From Physella acuta (taxonomy: Eukaryota; Mollusca; Gastropoda; Physidae): DNA of 64,000 bases. The stretch is from positions 191,001 to 255,000 of the forward strand of contig NW_026733088.1 in the NCBI RefSeq assembly GCF_028476545.1, written 5' to 3'. The first letter of the stretch is position 1. Each line of letters starts with the position of its first letter. The position numbers and the translations under genes are program-made. The notes under the pieces are model-generated. The model was not told the DNA's origin. It made no database searches and was given only the letters and a program-made list of their open reading frames with translations. Of the stretch, positions 12,901 to 27,900 are shown piece by piece.

Positions 12901-15900
12901 ACAGACAGCAACAGTAGAAAAAGTGATGGGCACAGACAGCAACAGTACAAAAAGTGATGGGCACAGACAGCAACAGTAGAAAAAGTGATGGGCACAGACA
13001 GCAACAGTACAAAAAGTGATGGGCACAGACAGCAACAGTACAAAAAGTGATGGGCACAGACAGCAACAGTAGAAAAAGTGATGGGCACAGACAGCAACAG
13101 TACAAAAAGTGATGGGCACAGACAGCAACAGTAGTGATGGGCACAGACAGCAACAGTACAAAAAGTGATGGGCACAGACAGCAACAGTAGAAAAAGTGAT
13201 GGGCACAGACAGCAACAGTACAAAAAGTGATGGGCACAGACAGCAACAGAACAAAAAGTGATGGGCACAGACAGCAACAGTACAAAAAGTGATGGGCACA
13301 GACAGCAACAGTACAAAAAGTGATGGGCACAGACAGCAACAGTACAAAAAGTGATGGGCACAGACAGCAACAGTACAAAAAGTGATGGGCACAGACAGCA
13401 GTAGTACAAAAAGTGATGGGCACAGACAGCAATGGTACAAAAAGTGATGGGCACAGACAGCAATGGTACAAAAAGTGATGGGCACAGACAGCAACAGTAG
13501 TGATGGGCACAGACAGCAACAGTACAAAAAGTGATGGGCACAGACAGCAACAGTACAAAAAGTGATGGGCACAGACAGCAACAGTAGTGATGGGCACAGA
13601 CAGCAACAGTAACAAAAAGTGATGGGCACAGACAGCAATGGTACAAAAAGTGATGGGCACAGACAGCAACAGTACAAAAAGTGATGGGCACAGACAGCAA
13701 CAGTAGTGATGGGCACAGACAGCAACAGTAGAAAAAGTGATGGGCACAGACAGCAACAGTAACAAAAAGTGATGGGCACAGACAGCAACAGTACAAAAAG
13801 TGATGGGCACAGACAGCAACAGTACAAAAAGTGATGGGCACAGACAGCAACAGTAGTGATGGGCACAGACAGCAACAGTAACAAAAAGTGATGGGCACAG
13901 ACAGCAACAGTACAAAAAGTGATGGGCACAGACAGCAACAGTACAAAAAGTGATGGGCACAGACAGCAACAGTAGTGATGGGCACAGACAGCAACAGTAA
14001 CAAAAAGTGATGGGCACAGACAGCAACAGTACAAAAAGTGATGGGCACAGACAGCAACAGTACAAAAAGTGATGGGCACAGACAGCAACAGTAGTGATGG
14101 GCACAGACAGCAACAGTAACAAAAAGTGATGGGCACAGACAGCAACAGTAGTGATGGGCACAGACAGCAACAGTACAAAAAGTGATGGGCACAGACAGCA
14201 ACAGTACAAAAAGTGATGGGCACAGACAGCAACAGTAGTGATGGGCACAGACAGCAACAGTAACAAAAAGTGATGGGCACAGACAGCAACAGTAGTGATG
14301 GGCACAGACAGCAACAGTAGTGATGGGCACAGACAGCAACAGTAACAAAAAGTGATGGGCACAGACAGCAACAGTAGAAAAAGTGATGGGCACAGACAGC
14401 AACAGTAACAAAAAGTGATGGGCACAGACAGCAACAGTACAAAAAGTGATGGGCACAGACAGCAACAGTACAAAAAGTGATGGGCACAGACAGCAACAGT
14501 ACAAAAAGTGATGGGCACAGACAGCAATGGTACAAAAAGTGATGGGCACAGACAGCAACAGTACAAAAAGTGATGGGCACAGACAGCAACAGTACAAAAA
14601 GTGATGGGCACAGACAGCAACAGTACAAAAAGTGATGGGCACAGACAGCAACAGTAGTGATGGGCACAGACAGCAACAGTACAAAAAGTGATGGGCACAG
14701 ACAGCAACAGTACAAAAAGTGATGGGCACAGACAGCAACAGTACAAAAAGTGATGGGCACAGACAGCAACAGTAGAAAAAGTGATGGGCACAGACAGCAA
14801 CAGTAGTGATGGGCACAGACAGCAACAGTACAAAAAGTGATGGGCACAGACAGCAACAGTACAAAAAGTGATGGGCACAGACAGCAACAGTACAAAAAGT
14901 GATGGGCACAGACAGCAACAGTACAAAAAGTGATGGGCACAGACAGCAACAGTACAAAAAGTGATGGGCACAGACAGCAACAGTAGTGATGGGCACAGAC
15001 AGCAACAGTACAAAAAGTGATTGGCACAGACAGCAACAGTACAAAAAGTGATGGGCACAGACAGCAACAGTACAAAAAGTGATGGGCACAGACAGCAACA
15101 GTACAAAAAGTGATGGGCACAGACAGCAACAGTAGTGATGGGCACAGACAGCAACAGTAGAAAAAGTGATGGGCACAGACAGCAACAGTACAAAAAGTGA
15201 TGGGCACAGACAGCAACAGTACAAAAAGTGATGGGCACAGACAGCAACAGTACAAAAAGTGATGGAAACAGACAGCAACAGTACAAAAACTGATGGGCAC
15301 AGACAGCAACAGTACAAAAAGTGATGGGCACAGACAGCAACAGTACAAAAAGTGATGGGCACAGACAGCAACAGTAGTGATGGGCACAGACAGCAACAGT
15401 AGTGATGGGCACAGACAGCAACAGTAGTGATGGGCACAGACAGCAATGGTACAAAAAGTGATGGGCACAGACAGCAACAGTACAAAAAGTGATGGGCACA
15501 GACAGCAACAGTACAAAAAGTGATGGGCACAGACAGCAACAGTACAAAAAGTGATGGGCACAGACAGCAACAGTAGTGATGGGCACAGACAGCAACAGTA
15601 GTGATGGGCACAGACAGCAACAGTACAAAAAGTGATGGGCACAGACAGCAACAGTACAAAAAGTGATGGGCACAGACAGCAACAGTACAAAAAGTGATGG
15701 GCACAGACAGCAACAGTAGAAAAAGTGATGGGCACAGACAGCAACAGTACAAAAAGTGATTGGCACAGACAGCAACAGTACAAAAAGTGATGGGCACAGA
15801 CAGCAACAGTACAAAAAGTGATGGGCACAGACAGCAACAGTACAAAAAGTGATGGGCACAGACAGCAACAGTACAAAAAGTGATGGGCACAGACAGCAAC

Positions 15901-18900
15901 AGTAGTGATGGGCACAGACAGCAACAGTAGAAAAAGTGATGGGCACAGACAGCAACAGTACAAAAAGTGATGGGCACAGACAGCAACAGTACAAAAAGTG
16001 ATGGGCACAGACAGCAACAGTACAAAAAGTGATGGAAACAGACAGCAACAGTACAAAAAGTGATGGGCACAGACAGCAACAGTACAAAAAGTGATGGGCA
16101 CAGACAGCAACAGTACAAAAAGTGATGGGCACAGACAGCAACAGTACAAAAAGTGATGGGCACAGACAGCAACAGTAGTGATGGGCACAGACAGCAACAG
16201 TAGAAAAAGTGATGGGCACAGACAGCAACAGTACAAAAAGTGATGGGCACAGACAGCAACAGTAGAAAAAGTGATGGGCACAGACAGCAACAGTAGAAAA
16301 AGTGATGGGCACAGACAGCAACAGTACAAAAAGTGATGGGCACAGACAGCAACAGTACAAAAAGTGATGGGCACAGACAGCAACAGTAGTGATGGGCACA
16401 GACAGCAACAGTAGTGATGGGCACAGACAGCAACAGTACAAAAAGTGATGGGCACAGACAGCAATGGTACAAAAAGTGATGGGCACAGACAGCAACAGTA
16501 CAAAAAGTGATGGGCACAGACAGCAATGGTACAAAAAGTGATTGGCACAGACAGCAATGGTACAAAAAGTGATGGGCACAGACAGCAATGGTACAAAAAG
16601 TGATGGGCACAGACAGCAATGGTACAAAAAGTGATGGGCACAGACAGCAACAGTAGTGATGGGCACAGACAGCAACAGTACAAAAAGTGATGGGCACAGA
16701 CAGCAACAGTACAAAAAGTGATGGGCACAGACAGCAATGGTACAAAAAGTGATGGGCACAGACAGCAACAGTACAAAAAGTGATGGGCACAGACAGCAAC
16801 AGTACAAAAAGTGATGGGCACAGACAGCAATGGTACAAAAAGTGATTGGCACAGACAGCAACAGTACAAAAAGTGATGGGCACAGACAGCAACAGTACAA
16901 AAAGTGATGGGCACAGACAGCAACAGTACAAAAAGTGATGGGCACAGACAGCAACAGTAGTGATGGGCACAGACAGCAACAGTACAAAAAGTGATGGGCA
17001 CAGACAGCAACAGTACAAAAAGTGATGGGCACAGACAGCAACAGTACAAAAAGTGATGGGCACAGACAGCAACAGTACAAAAAGTGATGGGCACAGACAG
17101 CAATGGTACAAAAAGTGATGGGCACAGACAGCAACAGTACAAAAAGTGATGGGCACAGACAGCAATGGTACAAAAAGTGATTGGCACAGACAGCAATGGT
17201 ACAAAAAGTGATGGGCACAGACAGCAACAGTACAAAAAGTGATGGGCACAGACAGCAACAGTACAAAAAGTGATGGGCACAGACAGCAACAGTACAAAAA
17301 GTGATGGGCACAGACAGCAACAGTACAAAAAGTGATGGGCACAGACAGCAACAGTAGAAAAAGTGATGGGCACAGACAGCAACAGTAGTGATGGGCACAG
17401 ACAGCAACAGTAGAAAAAGTGATGGGCACAGACAGCAACAGTACAAAAAGTGATGGGCACAGACAGCAACAGTACAAAAAGTGATGGGCACAGACAGCAA
17501 CAGTAGTGATGGGCACAGACAGCAACAGTAGTGATGGGCACAGACAGCAACAGTAGAAAAAGTGATGGGCACAGACAGCAATGGTACAAAAAGTGATGGG
17601 CACAGACAGCAACAGTAGTGATGGGCACAGACAGCAACAGTAGTGATGGGCACAGACAGCAACAGTAGAAAAAGTGATGGGCACAGACAGCAATGGTACA
17701 AAAAGTGATGGGCACAGACAGCAACAGTAGAAAAAGTGATGGGCACAGACAGCAATGGTACAAAAAGTGATGGGCACAGACAGCAACAGTAGTGATGGGC
17801 ACAGACAGCAACAGTAGAAAAAGTGATGGGCACAGACAGCAACAGTACAAAAAGTGATGGGCACAGACAGCAACAGTAGTGATGGGCACAGACAGCAACA
17901 GTACAAAAAGTGATGGGCACAGACAGCAACAGTAACAAAAAGTGATGGGCACAGACAGCAACAGTAGAAAAAGTGATGGGCACAGACAGCAACAGTACAA
18001 AAAGTGATGGGCACAGACAGCAACAGTACAAAAAGTGATGGGCACAGACAGCAACAGTACAAAAAGTGATGGGCACAGACAGCAACAGTAGTGATGGGCA
18101 CAGACAGCAACAGTACAAAAAGTGATGGGCACAGACAGCAACAGTACAAAAAGTGATGGGCACAGACAGCAACAGTACAAAAAGTGATGGGCACAGACAG
18201 CAATGGTACAAAAAGTGATGGGCACAGACAGCAATGGTACAAAAAGTGATGGGCACACACAGCAACAGTACAAAAAGTGATGGGCACAGACAGCAATGGT
18301 ACAAAAAGTGATGGGCACAGACAGCAACAGTAGTGATGGGCACAGACAGCAACAGTAGAAAAAGTGATGGGCACAGACAGCAACAGTAGTGATGGGCACA
18401 GACAGCAACAGTACAAAAAGTGATGGGCACAGACAGCAACAGTACAAAAAGTGATGGGCACAGACAGCAACAGTACAAAAAGTGATGGGCACAGACAGCA
18501 ACAGTAGAAAAAGTGATGGGCACAGACAGCAACAGTAGTGATGGGCACAGACAGCAACAGTACAAAAAGTGATGGGCACAGACAGCAACAGTACAAAAAG
18601 TGATGGGCACAGACAGCAACAGTACAAAAAGTGATGGGCACAGACAGCAACAGTACAAAAAGTGATGGGCACAGACAGCAACAGTACAAAAAGTGATGGG
18701 CACAGACAGCAACAGTAGTGATGGGCACAGACAGCAACAGTACAAAAAGTGATTGGCACAGACAGCAACAGTACAAAAAGTGATGGGCACAGACAGCAAC
18801 AGTACAAAAAGTGATGGGCACAGACAGCAACAGTACAAAAAGTGATGGGCACAGACAGCAACAGTAGTGATGGGCACAGACAGCAACAGTAGAAAAAGTG

Positions 18901-21900
18901 ATGGGCACAGACAGCAACAGTACAAAAAGTGATGGGCACAGACAGCAACAGTACAAAAAGTGATGGGCACAGACAGCAACAGTACAAAAAGTGATGGAAA
19001 CAGACAGCAACAGTACAAAAACTGATGGGCACAGACAGCAACAGTACAAAAAGTGATGGGCACAGACAGCAACAGTACAAAAAGTGATGGGCACACACAG
19101 CAACAGTACAAAAAGTGATGGGCACAGACAGCAATGGTACAAAAAGTGATGGGCACAGACAGCAACAGTACAAAAAGTGATGGGCACAGACAGCAACAGT
19201 ACAAAAAGTGATGGGCACAGACAGCAACAGTACAAAAAGTGATGGGCACAGACAGCAACAGTACAAAAAGTGATGGGCACAGACAGCAACAGTACAAAAA
19301 GTGATGGGCACAGACAGCAACAGTACAAAAAGTGATGGGCACAGACAGCAACAGTAGTGATGGGCACAGACAGCAACAGTAGAAAAAGTGATGGGCACAG
19401 ACAGCAACAGTACAAAAAGTGATAGGCACAGACAGCAACAGTAGTGATGGGCACAGACAGCAACAGTACAAAAAGTGATGGGCACAGACAGCAATGGTAC
19501 AAAAAGTGATGGGCACAGACAGCAACAGTACAAAAAGTGATGGGCACAGACAGCAATGGTACAAAAAGTGATTGGCACAGACAGCAATGGTACAAAAAGT
19601 GATGGGCACAGACAGCAACAGTACAAAAAGTGATGGGCACAGACAGCAACAGTAGTGATGGGCACAGACAGCAACAGTACAAAAAGTGATGGGCACACAC
19701 AGCAACAGTACAAAAAGTGATGGGCACAGACAGCAATGGTACAAAAAGTGATGGGCACAGACAGCAATGGTACAAAAAGTGATGGGCACAGACAGCAACA
19801 GTACAAAAAGTGATGGGCACAGACAGCAACAGTACAAAAAGTGATGGGCACAGACAGCAACAGTAGTGATGGGCACAGACAGCAACAGTAGAAAAAGTGA
19901 TGGGCACAGACAGCAATGGTACAAAAAGTGATGGGCACAGACAGCAATGGTACAAAAAGTGATGGGCACAGACAGCAATGGTACAAAAAGTGATGGGCAC
20001 AGACAGCAATGGTACAAAAAGTGATGGGCACACACAGCAACAGTACAAAAAGTGATGGGCACAGACAGCAATGGTACAAAAAGTGATGGGCACAGACAGC
20101 AATGGTACAAAAAGTGATGGGCACAGACAGCAACAGTACAAAAAGTGATGGGCACAGACAGCAACAGTACAAAAAGTGATGGGCACAGACAGCAACAGTA
20201 ACAAAAACTGATTGGCTAAATTTAAACAAAATAAATCAGCATAAGTACAGAAACTTACAGTACAAAGCAAAACACCTGATGCAGCTTGAGAGAATTTGGA
20301 AAAAGTCTCTTGCCTTTCCTAAAACCAAAATTTACACTTTGAAACTTCTTTGTATTATTATCATTTTTATTAAGTCTAAAATGGCACTCACTACACAGCT
20401 AGAGCACTAACTACACAGCTAGAGCACTCACTACACAGCTAGAGCACTCACTACACAGCCAGACAGCTAGAGCACCCACTACACAACCATACAGCACCCA
20501 CTACACAGCCAGACAGCTAGAGCACTCACTACACAGCCATACAGCACTCACTACACAGCCAGACAGCTAGAGCACTCACTACACAACCAGACAGCTAGAG
20601 CACCCACTACACAGCCAGACAGCTAGAGCACTCACTACACAGCCAGACAGCACTCACTACACAGCCAGACAGCTAGAGCACCCACTACACAGCCATACAG
20701 CTAGAGCACTCACTACACAGCCATACAGCACTCACTACACAGCCAGACAGCTAGAGCACTCACTACACAACCAGACAGCTAGAGCACCCACTACACAGCC
20801 AGACAGCTAGAGCACTCACTACACAGCCAGACAGCACTCACTACACAACCGGACAGCTAGAGCACCCACTACACAGCCATACAGCTAGAGCACTCACTAC
20901 ACAGCCAGACAGCACTCACTACACAGCCAGACAGCACCCACTACACAGCCAGACAGCACTCACTACACAGCCAGACAGCACTCACTACACAGCCAGACAG
21001 CACCCACTACACAGCCAGACAGCACTCACTACACAGCCATACAGCTAGAGCACCCACTACACAGCCATACAGCACCCACTACACAGCCAGACAGCACTCA
21101 CTACACAGCCAGACAGCACCCACTACACAGCCATACAGCACCCACTACACAGCCAGACAGCACCCACTACACAGCCAGACAGCACCCACTACACAGCCAG
21201 ACAGCACTCACTACACAGCCAGACAGCACCCACTACACAGCCATACAGCACTCACTACACAACCAGACAGCTAGAGCACTCACTACACAGCCAGACAGCA
21301 CCCACTACACAGCCATACAGCACCCACTACACAACCAGACAGCTAGAGCACCCACTACACAGCCAGACAGCACTCACTACACAGCCAGACAGCACCCACT
21401 ACACAGCCAGACAGCTAGAGCACTCACTACACAGCCAGACAGCACCCACTACACAGCCAGACAGCTAGAGCACTCACTACACAGCCAGACAGCACTCACT
21501 ACACAGCCAGACAGCTAGAGCACCCACTACACAGCCATACAGCTAGAGCACCCACTACACAGCCATACAGCACCCACTACACAGCCAGACAGCACTCACT
21601 ACACAGCCAGACAGCACCCACTACACAGCCATACAGCACCCACTACACAACCAGACAGCTAGAGCACCCACTACACAGCCAGACAGCACTCACTAAACAG
21701 CCAGACAGCACCCAGTACACAGCCAGACAGCACTCACTACACAGCCAGACAGCACCCACTACACAGCCAGACAGCACCCACTACACAGCCATACAGCACC
21801 CACTACACAGCCATACAGCTAGAGCACCCACTACACAGCCATACAGCACCCACTACACAGCCAGACAGCACTCACTACACAGCCAGACAGCACCCACTAC

Positions 21901-24900
21901 ACAACCAGACAGCTAGAACACCCACTACACAGCCAGACAGCACTCACTACACAGCCAGACAGCACTCACTACACAGCCAGACAGCACCCACTACACAGCC
22001 AGACAGCACCCACTACACAACCAGACAGCTAGAACACCCACTACACAGCCAGACAGCACCCACTACACAACCAGACAGCTAGAACACCCACTACACAGCC
22101 AGACAGCACTCACTACACAACCAGACAGCTAGAACACCCACTACACAGCCAGACAGCACCCACTACACAGCCAGACAGCACCCACTACACAACCAGACAG
22201 CTAGAACACCCACTACACAGCCAGACAGCACCCACTACACAACCAGACAGCTAGAACACCCACTACACAGCCATACAGCACCCACTACACAACCAGACAG
22301 CTAGAACACCCACTACACAGCCAGACAGCACCCACTACACAGCCAGACAGCACCCACTACACAACCAGACAGCTAGAACACCCACTACACAGCCAGACAG
22401 CACCCACTACACAACCAGACAGCTAGAACACCCACTACACAGCCATACAGCACCCACTACACAACCAGACAGCTAGAACACCCACTACACAGCCAGACAG
22501 CACTCACTACACAGCCAGACAGCACACACTACACAGCCAGACAGCTAGAGCACTCACTACACAGCCAGACAGCACTCACTACACAGCCAGACAGCTAGAA
22601 CACCCACTACACAGCCATACAGCACCCACTACACAGCCAGACAGCACCCACTACACAGCCATACAGCACCCACTACACAGCCATACAGCTAGAACACCCA
22701 CTACACAGCCATACAGCACCCACTACACAGCCAGACAGCACCCACTACACAGCCAGACAGCACCCACTACACAGCCAGACAGCACCCACTACACAGCCAG
22801 ACAGCACCCACTACACAACCAGACAGCTAGAACACCCACTACACAGCCAGACAGCACTCACTACACAGCCAGACAGCACCCACTACACAGCCAGACAGCA
22901 CCCACTACACAACCAGACAGCTAGAACACCCACTACACAGCCATACAGCACTCACTACACAGCCAGACAGCACCCACTACACAACCAGACAGCTAGAACA
23001 CCCACTACACAGCCAGACAGCACCCACTACACAACCAGACAGCTAGAACACCCACTACACAGCTATACAGCACCCACTACACAACCAGACAGCTAGAGCA
23101 CCCACTACACAGCCAGACAGCTAGAACACCCACTACACAGCCATACAGCACCCACTACACAGCCAGACAGCACACACTACACAGCCAGACAGCACTCACT
23201 ACACAGCCAGACAGCTAGAACACCCACTACACAGCCATACAGCACCCACTACACAGCCAGACAGCACCCACTACACAGCCATACAGCACCCACTACACAG
23301 CCATACAGCTAGAACACCCACTACACAGCCATACAGCACCCACTACACAGCCAGACAGCACCCACTACACAGCCATACAGCTAGAGCACCCACTACACAG
23401 CCAGACAGCTAGAGCACCCACTACACAGCCAGACAGCTAGAGCACCCACTACACAGCCAGACAGCTAGAGCACCCACTACACAGCCAGACAGCTAGAGCA
23501 CCCACTACACAGCCAGACAGCTAGAGCACCCACTACACAGCCAGACAGCACCCACTACACAGCCATACAGCACCCACTACACAGCCAGACAGCACCCACT
23601 ACACAGCCAGACAGCACCCACTACACAGCCAGACAGCACCCACTACACAGCCATACAGCACCCACTACACAGCCAGACAGCTAGAGCACCCACTACACAG
23701 CCAGACAGCACTCACTACACAGCCAGACAGCACTCACTACACAGCCAGACAGCACCCACTACACAGCCAGACAGCACTCACTACACAGCCATACAACACC
23801 CACTACACAGCCAGACAGCACACACTACACAGCCATACAGCACCCACTACACAGCCAGACAGCTAGAGCACCCACTACACAGCCAGACAGCACTCACTAC
23901 ACAACCAGACAGCTAGAACACCCACTACACAGCCATACAGCACCCACTACACAGCCATACAGCACCCACTACACAACCAGACAGCTAGAACACCCACTAC
24001 ACAGCCAGACAGTACTCACTACACAGCCAGACAGCACCCACTACACAGCCAGACAGCACCCACTACACAGCCAGACAGCTAGAACACCCACTACACAGCC
24101 AGACAGCACACACTACACAGCCAGACAGCACCCACTACACAGCCAGACAGCACCCACTACACAGCCATACAGCACTCACTACACAGCCAGACAGCACTCA
24201 CTACACAGCCAGACAGCACCCACTACACAGCCAGACAGCACTCACTACACAGCCAGACAGCACTCACTACACAGCCAGACAGCACCCACTACACAGCCAG
24301 ACAGCACCCACTACACAGCCAGACAGCTAGAACACCCACTACACAGCCAGACAGCACACACTACACAGCCAGACAGCACCCACTACACAGCCAGACAGCA
24401 CCCACTACACAGCCATACAGCACTCACTACACAGCCAGACAGCACCCAGTACACAGCCAGACAGCACCCACTACACAGCCAGACAGCACCCACTACACAG
24501 CCAGACAGCTAGAACACCCACTACACAGCCAGACAGCACACACTACACAGCCAGACAGCTAGAACACCCACTACACAGCCAGACAGCACCCACTACACAG
24601 CCAGACAGCACACACTACACAGCCATACAGCACCCACTACACAGCCAGACAGCACCCACTACACAGCCAGACAGCACCCACTACACAGCCAGACAGCACC
24701 CACTACACAGCCAGACAGCACACACTACACAGCCAGACAGCACACACTACACAGCCAGACAGCACCCACTACACAGCCAGACAGCACCCACTACACAGCC
24801 AGACAGCACCCACTACACAGCCAGACAGCACACACTACACAGCCAGACAGCACACACTACACAGCCAGACAGCACCCACTACACAGCCAGACAGCACTCA

Positions 24901-27900
24901 CTACACAGCCATACAGCACTCACTACACAGCCAGACAGCACCCAGTACACAGCCAGACAGCACCCACTACACAGCCAGACAGCACCCACTACACAGCCAG
25001 ACAGCTAGAACACCCACTACACAGCCAGACAGCACTCACTACACAGCCAGACAGCACACACTACACAGCCATACAGCACCCACTACACAGCCAGACAGCA
25101 CCCACTACACAGCCAGACAGCACCCACTACACAGCCAGACAGCACCCACTACACAGCCAGACAGCACACACTACACAGCCAGACAGCACACACTACACAG
25201 CCAGACAGCACCCACTACACAGCCAGACAGCACCCACTACACAGCCAGACAGCACCCACTACACAGCCAGACAGCACACACTACACAGCCAGACAGCACA
25301 CACTACACAGCCAGACAGCACCCACTACACAGCCAGACAGCACCCACTACACAGCCATACAGCACTCACTACACAGCCAGACAGCACCCAGTACACAGCC
25401 AGACAGCACCCACTACACAGCCAGACAGCACCCACTACACAGCCAGACAGCTAGAACACCCACTACACAGCCAGACAGCACTCACTACACAGCCAGACAG
25501 CACCCACTACACAGCCAGACAGCACACACTACACAGCCATACAGCACCCACTACACAGCCAGACAGCACCCACTACACAGCCAGACAGCACCCACTACAC
25601 AGCCAGACAGCACCCACTACACAGCCAGACAGCACCCACTACACAACCAGACAGCTAGAGCACTCACTACACAGCCAGACAGCACCCACTACACAGCCAT
25701 ACAGCTAGAGCACCCACTACACAGCCATACAGCACTCACTACACAGCCAGACAGCACCCACTACACAGCCATACAGCACCCACTACACAACCAGACAGCT
25801 AGAGCACCCACTACACAGCCATACAGCACCCACTACACAGCCAGACAGCTAGAGCACTCACTACACAGCCAGACAGCTAGAACACCCACTACACAGCCAG
25901 ACAGCACTCACTACACAGCCATACAGCACCCACTACACAACCAGACAGCTAGAGCACTCACTACACAGCCAGACAGCACCCACTACACAGCCATACAGCT
26001 AGAGCACCCACTACACAGCCATACAGCACTCACTACACAGCCAGACAGCACCCACTACACAGCCAGACAGCTAGAGCACCCACTACACAGCCAGACAGCA
26101 CTCACTACACAGCCAGACAGCACCCACTACACAGCCAGACAGCACCTACTACACAGCCAGACAGCACACACTACACAGCCAGACAGCACCTACTACACAG
26201 CCAGACAGCACCCACTACACAGCCAGACAGCACTCACTACACAGCCATACAGCTAGAGCCACACTACACAGCCATACAGCACCCACTACACAACCAGACA
26301 GCTAGAGCACCCACTACACGGCCAGACAGCACTCACTACACAGCCAGACAGCTAGAGCACCCACTACACAGCCAGACAGCTAGAGCGTTCATTATATCTA
26401 CTAACCCTCTGAGGCATATCTCCATAAAGCTGATAGAAATTTATATTTTGCTGAATACCATCTGCCAGCTCAGGTGTGGTTGAGGTGTCAATTGTATTTT
26501 TGGGGCGGACAAGAAGTTTGTGAAATAATTTGGTGTGGAACTGTACTGAGTCTTGTGTTGATAAAAAAACAATCATTTTGCTGGCTGGGTTAGAGTACTG
26601 GAAGAAAAAACAGAACATACAGTTGCCACATGGGGAGGGGTTACAGTCAAGTTGCCACATGGGGAGGGGTTACAGTCAAGTTGCCGCATGGGGAGGGGTT
26701 ACAGTCAAGTTGCCACATGGGGAGGGGTTACAGTCAAGTTGCCACATGGGGAGGGGTTACAGTCAAGTTGCCACATGGGGAGGGGTTACAGTCAAGTTGC
26801 CGCATGGGGAGGGGTTACAGTCAAGTTGCCACATGGGGAGGGGTTACAGTCAAGTTGCCACATGGGGAGGGGTTACAGTCAAGTTGCCCCATGGGGAGGG
26901 GTTACAGTCAAGTTGCCACATGGGGAGGGGTTACAGTCAAGTTGCCACATGGGGAGGGGTTACAGTCAAGTTGCCACATGGGGAGGGGTTACAGTCAAGT
27001 TGCCACATGGGGAGGGGTTACAGTCAAGTTGCCACATGGGGAGGGGTTACAGTCAAGTGGTGTAATTAGAAAAATAATTTGAATAAACATTTTTAATCAG
27101 ACCTACAGCATCATCAACTCACCTACAACATCAACAACTCACCTACAACATCAACAACTCACCTACAACATCAACAACTCACCTACAACATCAACAACTC
27201 ACCTACAACATCAACAACTCACCTACAACATCAACAACTCACCTAAAACATCAACAACTCACCTACAACATCAACAACTCACCTAAAACATCAACCTAAA
27301 ACATCAACAACTCACCTACAACATCAACAACTCACCTACAACATCAGACTTACCCTGCATTTCCAAAGTAAAAAAGCAGCCAGCGTAACCAAGCGTAGCT
27401 TACAGGGCGTTAGGATAAATAATTGCTGGAGTTGGCTGGGTACAGCAAAGTCTTGGTCAGCCCCAGGGTTAGCCCCAGGGTCAGCCCCAGGGTTGTGGTG
27501 TGAGCTGTGTCTGGCTACTTGCTGATTCATGTCAATATGTTCAGGCTCAGTTAGACTGATGCTAGATAGTCTCTCCACACCTGCAGGAGATTGATACATG
27601 GATTTCTATGAGTGGGGGATGTCTGTCGCACTGTTCCCCACACCAATTAGATGAGATTGATACATGGATTTCTATGAGAGGGGGATGTGTCACACTGTTC
27701 CCCACACCAATTAGATGAGATTGATACATGGATTTCTATGAGAGCAATGTGGGGGATGTCTGTCACACTGTTAGATTAGGTATTTGCAGGAAAGTTTCAG
27801 ATGTTCTTGCCAAAATTTTCAAACCATAGCCATCTCAAAACTCGAGCTTAAAGTGACCAAGAAACTGACCTAGAGTGACCACAGCCTTCTATAAACTGTA

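Noticed and set aside
10816-20270. Three overlapping minus-strand ORFs of about 3100 codons rich in Cys, Leu and His
   Set aside because: They are the three frames of a 31 bp repeat whose sense strand has no stop codon; they lie in an intron of DDX31 and read partly into its exons out of frame.
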